Shown one piece after another: positions 22,276-33,000 of a stretch of 64,000 nt of DNA. How positions within the stretch are numbered: the first letter of the stretch is position 1; each line of letters opens with the position of its first letter. A program made the translations under genes and the position numbers. Source of the DNA: Dendrocalamus latiflorus (lineage: Eukaryota; Streptophyta; Magnoliopsida; Poales; Poaceae); the NCBI GenBank assembly GCA_017311315.1, contig CM029663.1, forward strand, positions 37,832,622-37,896,621. The letters are read 5' to 3'. The notes under the pieces were generated by a model. That model was not told the origin of the DNA, searched no databases, and worked only from the letters and a program-made list of their open reading frames with translations.

Positions 22276-23480
22276 TTATATGAATCTTTCATACATGAAT
22301 CTTTCAAGTTTTATCAACCTCGCTAGTACTATAGTACAGAGTGACAGAAGAATCCAGACCACGTACGAACACATGCTTTTAGGAGAAGCGAAAAATATGG
22401 CGGGTCCGATTAGGCGCTACTACGGAATTGCCCAATCTACTGCATGGACCTGGGCCATTTGCCCTTTCTTTCGAGTTTGGCATAGTCCTCGCTGGCCGCC
22501 CTGGCCTTGCCACCCTTTCGCGCTTTCTCTCATGCTCCCTGTGCCTACAGGCCTCCAACTAAGCTTGCATATCCCATCGGATACGATCGCTGTGCTCTTC
22601 GTTGTGCCGCCATTCTCCCTCCTCTCACGGTTTGTCTCAGCATCCCACTCCTCGCAGACAAGATGCCACTGGTCATGTGGGTTGATCTATTGGTCGATCT
22701 ATTTGTGGAACACACATAGTGGATCCGGAGACTACGAGTAGATTAGAGAGGTAGTTATGCATGCTTTCAAAGAGAAATGCAAGGAGAATATACTATAACC
22801 GATCCTTACCGGCTGGCGGTACCGCCCCGTGAAGTGGCTAGGTACTTCCTGCCCCCTGGTAGTGCGAAAAGCTGGTTCCTATGCCCCAGTAGCATAGAAA
22901 GCCAGTTCCTGCGCCTCGGTTGCGTGGGAAAGCTGCCACCCCCACACCCAGTCGGCCCCTTTCACAGAAAAGTAGCCATCCAAGGGTGAGCTGGTCCAAA
23001 AACCAAAGGCTCCACAAAAAATTTTGGAAAAAATTACAAAATCAATTCTACTGTGTGTTGATCCTTAAAAAAATCATAATTTTTCGAACTCATTTTCAAT
23101 ATTAAAAATTCTTACGATCAGTACATTTAAATGAATTTTTGAGTAAAATTCGGAATTGATAAAATTGTGAAAAAAATTACACAATGAAATACGCTGTGTT
23201 AGAAGGCTCTACAAAAAAATTCATAATTTTTTGAACTCATTTGCTATATCTAAGAATTCGTACAAGCGGTAAACCGAAATAAATTCGCTAATCGTAATTA
23301 AGAACCTTAATTACCCTGGACTAATTGACCACTGCACGTTGACCGTGCGGGCATGTAGGCCACCGCACGATGGCCATGCGGTGAGGGAGGGCCGCACGAC
23401 ATGCCACCCGCATGTTGCTACCGTACAGGGGTTGTACAGTAAAAGCGTCAAATCTGCCATTTCCGCACGAGCCTGAACTT

Positions 23481-23975
23481 TGGTTAAATTTAGCACTGTT
23501 TGTCATGCAAATACCAAATTTAGCCTCCGAATCACCGTAATTCCATTTGTAGCCCCCTCCCCGAGCGTGGGACTACGCGAGTGCGACACGTCTGCAGTGG
23601 TATAGTCGGGGAGCACATGACTCAAACCGTGTATTGGTCGTGAGCGTGGTCGTATAAGCCGTGGTCGTGGTCGTAAAGCATGGTCATAATCGTATGGTGT
23701 GGTCATAGTCGTAAAGTGTGATCGTGATCGTAAGCTGTGTTCACGAGCGTGATCGTAAGCCTTGGTCGGATAATCTATGGTCGTGGTCGTAAGGGATGGT
23801 CGTGAGCCATGGTTTATGATCACACTCACGACCACGGTTTGAGTTATGCACTCTCCAACTGCACATGTGTCGCACTCGCATAGTCCCACGCTCAAGGAGA
23901 GGGCTACAAATAAAATTACGATAATTCAGAGACTAAATTTGATATTTACATGATAAACAGTGATAAATATGACCA
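23481..23975. mobile_element. Foldback element with tandem GGTCGT core
   Basis: The left arm at about 23481-23602 and the right arm at about 23856-23975 are inverted copies of about 115 bp (AAATTTAG.ACTGTTT.TCATG at the outer side, GAGCGTGGGACTA and GCGAGTGCGACAC at the inner side). Between them, 23630-23840 is a degenerate tandem array of GGTCGTGGTCGTAAGC-like words. No reading frame of note. It behaves like a foldback MITE; the target duplication was not resolved. Confidence 0.8.
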
Positions 23976-24789
23976 CCGCTCCACGAGCCATATTCTTATT
24001 GCAAAAATACAACCAAAACTGCCGATGCAGCCAAAAACTTCTCTTGTGCGATGCGCACCCACACAACAAAAAAGTACTTCCTGTCCCTAATGTGTTGTAC
24101 AGTATGTTAGGCCTGACAGATTTTTCAGCTCCAGTTTTCAGCACTGACAAGATTCCATCTCTCTCCCACTATCTACGCTCCAGCCTAGCTGCGAGGGCCT
24201 ATGGAATCTGACGAATACCAGACATGATAGAAATGACCAAATTGGAGAAATACGGTGCGTAAGACAAGCTACATCACAAATGCCTAGGCCATCTGAATGG
24301 TACAGATTGGCGCACCACCTGCAACGCGTTATATCTCATTGCCGGTTCTCAACTCACTCCAGAAGCATCGCACGCAACACAATGCAATCAAGAAATAACT
24401 CGTGACCGATTTTTATTTTTTTACGACTTAACATGTAGCATTTGCAAAGTACGTTCCACCACACGGATAATTACCGTTGAAAATAATGCAATAAATAAAT
24501 TAATTATATGGGGAATTGGCAAACCGATACTCAAGGTCCGACTTCCGACACCAGTTCCTATTACTATTGCAATTTTCCGATGGTAATGAGGGTAGAAAAC
24601 TGTTGAGGGAGATGGGGTTGTGGAGGAAGGATAATACATGACTTGAAAATGGTATACCCAAAACTGCTATCCTACAAAAATCCAAAGAATTGGTAACCGT
24701 ACGACTCACATGGCACAAATACAATAGGGCTTCTGAAATGTACAACACAATGGAAGTGCAGATGCTGGCTTTGATGAAAGAGAGATCAC
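23976..24789. other. Intergenic DNA and probable ARG1 3' UTR
   Basis: No gene is supported. The stretch directly left of 24790 is AT-rich and probably holds the 3' UTR and polyadenylation signals of the minus-strand DnaJ gene. Confidence 0.4.
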
Positions 24790-27700
24790 TCAGGCTTTTT
24801 TGTCAGATCTATTTAGATTAAACCATTTCTTTTTACCCGATTTGTCTTTGCCATCTATGTTACCGTTCTCGGGGGACTCAGTTCTGCTCTGCTCAGTGGG
24901 ATATCTACTGCTGCTGCTACCAGCTCCAACCGAGTTCACGATAGTTCGTTCGGTCGTGAATGAAGAATGGATGTCATCCCTCTCCCTCAACATATCATCA
25001 ACCTGCAGACATTACAGCTCTTTAGGAATTTGTTTAACAAATGTGCATATTAAATGCCATAGAGAACATATTGCAATCATCAAGGTTCAACAGTCAGACA
25101 AATTATGATTTTAAAAAACTTTAGGATTAGGTATAATGTATATGCACGACTCTCTTAGATGGACCTCTTGTGTGAGGAATACATTGACGCCATCCCCCCC
25201 TACTTTCTACAGTTTTGCAAGCTAAAGTACTACATATTCTGTGCCGATGAATAGCTACCGTTGTCATGAACCTTAGTTCATGAGGGATAAATACCACCGA
25301 GAGGATGGCCGGATGGCATCGGCGTAGGAGAGAGACGATAGACGAGGAAGACTTTGTTATTACTCTGGTTGATTACAATAGCATGCGGTAGCCCGCTTAT
25401 ATAGATGGCTCCCCCTAATAGATCGAATCTAACTCCAATCATATCTCTAATACAAGGAAACCAATCTCTAACTCAAATAGAAACCAATCTCTAATTCCTA
25501 ATAATAACCTGACTGGCCCAAGGCCCACGTTTATGGCATTACACCCCTCCCGGACATGCAGCTCATCCTAGAGCTGCTAGGCAGCGGTCTTGGCACCAAT
25601 GGAAGACCTCCGACGCCGGTGTAGAAGACGAACGGTGGCGGCTACGGCGCAAGGCTAGACGAAGTGTAGCGCCTTTCGGTATATAATGCCTGCAAAATAA
25701 GTTTTTTTTGCTCCTGTTTTTTCTGATTTTTTTAATTTTTTAATTTTATTTTGAATTTATTATTATTATTATTTTTGGCCCTACTAACCGGTCGGTTTAA
25801 AGAACCGACCGAGACCTACCGACGCATCATCAAGCCAGACTCCTACAAATCCGACAGCGGCGGTGGTGGCGGCTCCGGGCGGCCCCGGCGGCGGCTCTCG
25901 GGCGTGTGTGAGGCGCGTGGAAGGCGGCTTCGGGCAGACTGGCGACCGCTCGGTGGACCGGTGGCGGCGGCTGCGACGCGGCCGGCAGCTGCTGCGACAC
26001 GGCTGAGGTGGCGCCGGCAGCTGCGAACGGAAGCGGAACGGCGGCGGCGAAGAGCGGCAGCCGGAGCGGACCGGTCGGCGGCGGCGGATCCGGACAAGGG
26101 CGGCTTCGGGACGGCTCCAATGGCGGCGGATCTGGCGGGGTGGCCCAGGTATTGACGGCGACTTCCCAGGCGGAGTTAACCCGAGCGGCGGCGGCGGGGA
26201 TCTGCGGATTGAGGCGCCCATGAGAGACCTCCGGCGCCAGCGTGAATTCGGCGAGCGGCGACACGGCCAGACCAGACGGCGGCTTGGCCGGAGACGGCTC
26301 GGGTAGCGGCGGATCCGCCAACGGCCGAGTCTGGCAATGGATCTGGGCGACTTTGCGACGCCTCGGGCGGAGACGGCTCTTGGTCACGAACTCAGATGCC
26401 GCACGGGCCGGTGACCGACGGAGCAAGCGGCCGGTGTGGCGGCGGCCGGCGAACTGGTGGCCAGCGGAGCGGCGATTGCGACACGAGATGGGCCCGACGG
26501 TGACGCTGAGGCGGTGGAATCCTCCTGGCTTGGAGCTGATGCAGCCGGTGGGGCGTAGCCGGCGGCTAAACTCCCCCTGGATTTAAGTACTGCAATCCTG
26601 GCGTCGGTTGTGATGCTCTGCCGCGTCAAATCTGCAATCTTGGACTTTATCTCGGCATTCTGCTGCACGATGCCAGCCATCTGCTCTTGGATTGCTTTAA
26701 ACATTGCGCTCACGGAACTGGCCTCCTTGCCGGAAACCATGGTAGCAGAAATCGTGGGAAGGGATCGACTGCTCTGATACCAAGTTGTCATGAACCTTAG
26801 TTCATGAGGGATAAATACCACCGAGAGGATGGCCGGATGGCGTCGGCGTAGAAAGAGAGAGAGACGATAGACGAGGAAGACTTTGTTATTACTCTGCTTG
26901 ATTACAATAGCATGCGGTAGCCCTCTTATATAGATGGCTCCCCCCTAACAGATCGAATCTAACTCCAATCATATCTCTAACTAATATCATATCTCTAACT
27001 ATATCTCTAATACAAGGAAACCAATCTCTAACTCAAATGAAATCAATCTCTAATTCCTAATAATAACCCGGCTAGCCCAAGGCCCACGTCTATGACAACC
27101 GTATTATGAAGTTAGTGAACAGTTCAACAGTAAATGTACGTCAAATTCTAAAATGATTTAACAAGCCAATTCTTAAGGATGATATTTCAATTTTATTGTG
27201 CTCCATTCAAGTAAGCGCATTCTTCATACACACATTCACTAAGCATGCCTCATTTTAAATTATTTCAAATATGGGCAAGAACGTTTCATATAATCCAACA
27301 TTAGTGCTGGCGATCAAATATTAGCTGCAACTAGTTGGCATTTGAACACAGCATGGAACCAAGCACTTGCGAATACAACAATGAAAATGAGAACAGTAGA
27401 TATGGAATCACACAGTTTATTGTCAACATTTAAATGGCTAAACTCATAAAACATGACAAGAGATAATGCAACAAAAAAATAACATATGAATGTTGAAAAC
27501 GCTATGAGTTATAAACACCTTTCTGTAGCAAAATGTGCCTTTTTGTAGAGTACTACAATGCAGTGACAGATTTTGAAAGTCCCTTGTACTGTTACACAGG
27601 CCTGTTTGAAATCATGTGCTATTTTGACTTGTTTCCTAGGTAAGCAAAGGAAGCCTGGTGCAAGTAGAAGACCTAGAAAATAGGGACGTCTGGGAATTTA

Positions 27701-30057
27701 GATAGCTGTTTCTACATAAATTGTTTGAAAGCTAGCCTGACACCTCCCTACCTAAAAAGAAGCATGCTAAATCTGCTTTCGTGAATATGTTACTGCATCT
27801 ACAAAGATGTAGGTAAGAACTAGCAATTCTATACCCTACATGTCTGCTGCGACCCAGATTACAGGGCAGTACTGCACGATTTGAGTGCAACAATAGGATG
27901 TCTCTTTCTTGTCACCACAATATTCATGTCAATTTGAGAGTACATATCTACAGGGAAGAAAAAGATGTGCATACCGCTTCTTTTTCTTGCGTATATCTGT
28001 TTGTCACTTCTTGAAACCGTGCCAAAGCCTGCATAACCATTTTACTTGGTCAATGCTTTCTCCAGATGGAAAAAAAATCACTTAATACTACATTAGTTGA
28101 TATATAACAAAATATGGTGACTGACTTTTCTGTACTCAGTTTCAAATTGGCGCAAATCATTTCTCTTCTCTAGAATTTTAGACTCTATTTCCTTTAGCCT
28201 CCCTGTTGTGTCTTCATAACTCTTTGCACACATTGCTTCAATTGTATAGCTAGCTGACTTGAAAAAATTGTCACCTGAACATTTCAATTAGGATGGCTCA
28301 GAGCAGAGGAATGGCATCAATATAAAGAGAGACGGTAAGTATGCAGACCATATACAGCAAAAATATGAGTTCCAGGTTTAAGAGTCGACACTTCGCAAGG
28401 TTGGAGACCTTCCAATCTTTTAAAGAATGCAGCCTCAGGATCTTTGGCCATAGCCAGCTGTAGTAGTAAGCAACAAATCCTCACATCAGTTCCGATGAGA
28501 ATAAAAACTAAAGCCACAAAATAGAATATACGTACCGCATTCACTGTTGAGTCCATACGGTAAACTTGAAAATGCAAAAAATACATGCCTGCAGATGTCA
28601 CCTTGGCAGTCTTCTGACTATCTTCCTGGAGGTAAGAGGGCAAACTGGAGATAATATTAAACTAGACCTCTAAATCTTTATCTCATCTAAATTCTTATCT
28701 GAGAAGTATTACAGGTTAAATTAAATGATGATGACCATGTTCACAGCCACTTACCAAACAAGTCCCAGTTATTCAATTATCCATTTATACTATATAAATT
28801 TACACTGATACTAGAAATATGGATGCAAAATTATGAATAGAACTAGAAAAAGACAGTCCTTATAAAATAGATTGTGCTATCGAGCATGTATTTCTCACTA
28901 TCGGTAGCAATAATGTACAAGATACATTTGAAAAGATCCCCCAAAAGGCTAAGAATGTCATTTTATATAGTGAAAACTTATTATAATAGCGAAAAAAATA
29001 TGTTTAATCAATTTCAAATATAAATGGATATATTGTTATGAACACAAAATTGTTCATTAACTTTCAGTTAATTGGTTGCATAACAATTAAACGTTCGGAA
29101 GTATTCTTCTGTCCGATGAGCATATATTTTTTACAAGGTTAAGTTATAAACCATAAGATGCAGTTAAGCCAAGGGATCAAATAGAAGACACTGGGAAGCC
29201 CCTGTTGTAATACACTACAATTAGCTGTGCTCTACATAGCCAACAGGATTCGAATAGAAGACTTCGAAGTGGGTACCACAGATAGCAGTTTATTCAGTCA
29301 CTTTCCCAGTGAGAAATGAAATATTGTACAATTCCTCCTCTTTAGCTAAGTTTCTCCATTTCTACAATTGGATAAAGGATTACATTAATTATGGTCTAAA
29401 ACAGGTGTCAAACTACTATATTTGTAATAGTGTTCAAAAAGGTTGACATAATACGGTAATACACTTTGGACATAGTTTTAAAAGCTAGACCGGTGAGTTC
29501 ACCGGCTGACCTATCGGTTCACTGGCCGGACCGTCGGTTTACAAAATAGTAATATTTTAACAAATTAGGATTATTAAAATTCCAAAAATGATAATGTGAA
29601 TACTTGTAAAAAAATTAGCCTTTGCATGCAGTTGGATGTTGGGCACACAACAAAGGAAAGATGATATAAACTATCATTTTTACTCAATTGTACAAGAGGA
29701 TGAGAAAATCAAGACCACACACGAACACATGTAACTCAAAGAAGCCGAAAAGATCCATGAGAAATGAAGACAAATTGCTCTCAACCAATTAAGAATACAA
29801 ATCACAAGATGCCAATAGCTGCCACCGCTCCCATCCAACTATCCAAGACTTGCTCGTTGTGGATCTGAAGCAATGGAGCTACAGCCATCACGACACAGCC
29901 ACCACCCAAGCTGCTGCCGCTTTCGCCAGAGCCGCACGTCGTCATAGATCCTATTGTCATCGCCACCTTGAGCCTCAGGCGTCACAGAAAGAGCTCCCAC
30001 ACTGTGCGGATTCGAGTGTGAGGGTGAGAGAGAGAGGGTGGCAGCTGTAGGGAAGCT

Positions 30058-30088
<31 letters not shown>

Positions 30089-33000
30089 GGAGGAGGCTGT
30101 AGGGGAGCTAATGCTCCACTCTTTAGTCTGAATATGCAGGGGCAGGTTGTTTGGGCCGGGCCAGCCCAAGTTGCAGCACTCCTCCTTTCTTTGTTGGTCT
30201 GGAAAGCTGTAAGGGAGACCACTTGGTTCTTTTAAAACAGTCCGGCTAGCCGGTTTCTAGGAAAACCACCTGTTCATCCGGTTTTTTGGGTCTGATTGCA
30301 TGGACAGTCTTTGAAGCAAACCAAGCCGACGAGGTCACCAGTTCCCTTTTTTTCTGGTTTAACCGCCTGTCCTGTCTGATTTTTTAAACTATGGCTTTGG
30401 GTCTCGTTGGAAATTCAATGATGGGATTAATTACTTTGGAGACGACAGGTTATTGTTAGCACTTGCTTCAACCCATCTACATGTTCAAAAATTACACTGG
30501 TGATGATGGTAGCGGTCAAGTTCTCTAAAGCTTTGTTTCAAATTACTTCCACATTCATACACAGAAGTCATAAAATGACGATTATGGGCCATTGGATATA
30601 ATTCGTGGCATACAATTGACAAATAATGAAGCCTATAAACCATGCAAAGATATAAAGCAGAAATTACCTGCAGAGCTAATCCATAACCTCCATTAACTTC
30701 TTGTTCAAAGAAAAGAAGCTGTACACAAATATTGTACAAGTAAAAAAGTGAATAATGTTTCAAATTCAAAAGAAACCCAACACAGTAAAGCTTCATGTCC
30801 AGAGAAAAGGAAGAAAGAATAATTAACCTCGTACCTTAAATTTACTTTGTGCAGCTGAGGTGACTCTGACTACTATTCCTGACTGAGCTTGCTCTTCACT
30901 TATTGTTACACCAAAAAAATGGGCACATTGCTTGTCAACCTAGAAATAAACAAGACATATGACAGCCATCCCATTATAAATAGTACCATAAGAATGGCAG
31001 TGGCAGAACCTTTCCCACAGCTGATGTTCCAATGGGGAGTGGTCTCACTGTAACTGTTCCATTCATAGCGTCTTCAAGAACAGTAGGAGATATTGTCGTC
31101 TTGATTGGAACTCCGAGCTTGCTTAAAGTAGTAATATGTACAAGAATATCAGTAGGCAATTAATAATCTTCAATTGTTTCTACAAATAATTCTCACTTAT
31201 TCTACAATTACCTAAAAAGTGCAGCAAACATTGTGTTGACAGTTCCAAGATTGGACAAATCAATCTCCATGTCCATTCCTTCATTTTCTAACGCCTGACC
31301 AAAAAATATTACAAGGTTATAACTCATATCAACTTATTTTTTTCGTTTTCAACAAGAGACTCGTTCCACTGCTGAACGCCTGAAATTTAGAGAACACATC
31401 TTAAATTTACTTGCCATCAAAATAATAGGCATCAATTTCAATTTTCATGTGTGCAATCCACCATCAAGGTGCCAAAACATAATTCAATTTAATAATGGTG
31501 CCCTGGATTTCTACTTGTTTAAGGAAAATCTGAGGCTCTGAGCACAGCTACATGGTATAATCATCGTCTTACATTAATTATCCAGAAATGAAAAGGATTT
31601 GGTCAGATAGCCTTCTAATCAAACAGCCAGACAAAGTAGAAGTGCTTCCTCTGGTTCGTTATGTTAGGAAGAGAGGTGCTCATTTGCCTCTTCAGCGATT
31701 TTGAGGGGTCAACCTCTTTCTCTATGACACTCAGTACTCCGGTAATCTCCACAGGTAATCTTCATATATAAGTTGTAGCAGAAGAAAGGCTTGGATATAA
31801 CCAACTAAAGCGCCCTTTGGAACACAGGAATTTCATAGGAAACCCACATCCAGTAAGAGTCGATATTTCCTTTCCTACAAAATACCCGCCTTGTAAATGT
31901 GGCCTAAATCTTGTTCACATTTTCTGATAAATCAACACCAGGATGCACCGCAGATACAGCCCAGCCAAACGTCACCTTCGTATGATAGCCTTTTAGCTGT
32001 ATGACGATATCACTCAAGAACCATCCCCAAAAAAGCATGAAGATAAATGGTCATTCAGGGGTTCCTTCCTATAGACAGAGTAGCAGCTGCCTAAGGCCCA
32101 ATTTGCCATTGATGTGCTGTACTATGCTGCGGAACCTAGGGCCTGTTTTTTTTGTGGCTTTTAGCTTCATCTTTTGGCTTTTCTACAATAACAAGATAAG
32201 GTCTACTAGTTAATTGTAGTACATACTGTACCGACTTCATTTATATCGGCAAAAGCCACACGTGAATTTCAGTTACTCTTTAATCTCTCACACGAACAGC
32301 CAAAAGCCACAAGCCGTAGCCACAAAAGAACATGCCCCTAGATAGTTAAGAGAATCTTTACCAATTCTAGTAAAATATTTATGTTGTATCTCAAGAAAAG
32401 GGACCTACCATTAGTTAACATATATCAAAAAATACTAAAATAAAACTGTAGATGAAAAGCATATATTGTATATACAAGGCATTTTACTGGCAAATAAGGA
32501 AGCTGTTCTATGTATGATTTTGGATACACCTACTATTCCACGGAATTAGTAAAAGTTTAACAATAGATACTCAATAATTGGAGATTTTTTCAAAATAAAT
32601 CGGTTTACATATGTCTTAATGCAATAGGTTCCTCAGGAATTATATATGCAAATATTTTTCCACCATGACATGAATATTGCCTGTCAAAAATAACAAGCAT
32701 GAAAATCCGTTGATGGCAGCAGGCATAGTGGTCAGTATAACTGACATGCCAGCGGTATCACCAAGGAAAACATTTGTGCCAACCCCAAGCCTCAAGTAAA
32801 ATTCAAAAGTTATCAGAGCCTCAGTTGAACAGTCTTGACTTTTAGTTTATATTTCTTATTGTTAAACTAATAATTTGGTAGACAATACATGCATTCTGCT
32901 CATGCTAAAGTTGCGCCAAAGCATATAAAAATATTTGCGCCAAACCAAAGCTTCCAGTAAAATGTAGAATTTGTTGATCCACTAAGAGGCTGAATATATT

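Larger units (their letters stand above)
18383..23310. mobile_element. 4.9-kb element with long inverted termini
   Basis: The left arm starting TTAAGGTTCTTAATTG at 18383 is the inverted copy of the right arm ending at 23310. About 350 bp of the left outer arm (18383-18742) pairs with 22950-23310 at high similarity, including CGAATTTATTTCGGTTTACC and GGCTACTTTTCTG blocks. The arm continues at 20894-21010 and pairs with about 22815-22940, so the left arm has been split by an insertion. Arms near 480 bp suggest a Mutator-like or foldback element. No transposase frame and no certain target duplication were found; the outermost bases remain alignable for about 15 bp more with mismatches. Confidence 0.7.
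25262..27097 (-). mobile_element. Non-autonomous LTR retrotransposon in ARG1 intron 10
   Basis: LTRs at 25262-25543 and 26786-27097 are flanked by the identical 5-bp duplication ACCGT (25257-25261, 27098-27102). The primer site and polypurine tract are in place, and the element is oriented with the host gene (minus). The internal region is only about 1.24 kb and encodes a short gag-like frame but no protease, polymerase or integrase, so movement would depend on a helper. Much of the interior is GC-rich simple-repeat-like DNA. Confidence 0.93.

Noticed and set aside
22265..22741. 158-codon frame inside the large TIR element
   Set aside because: No transposase motif, unusual Trp/His/Pro composition, no relatives recognised.
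18374..23320. A 9-bp target duplication around the large TIR element
   Set aside because: The flanks GGCTAAGTAG and TTACCCTGG do not match; the outermost end is not fixed well enough to claim one.
23630..23840. GGTCGT repeats as a regulatory or CRISPR array
   Set aside because: Imperfect tandem words without spacers, enclosed by inverted arms; better explained as a foldback core.
31801..31900. Possible MITE starting CCCTTTGGAACACAGGAATTTC
   Set aside because: The left end resembles the element at 54503, but no matching right terminus or target duplication could be found.
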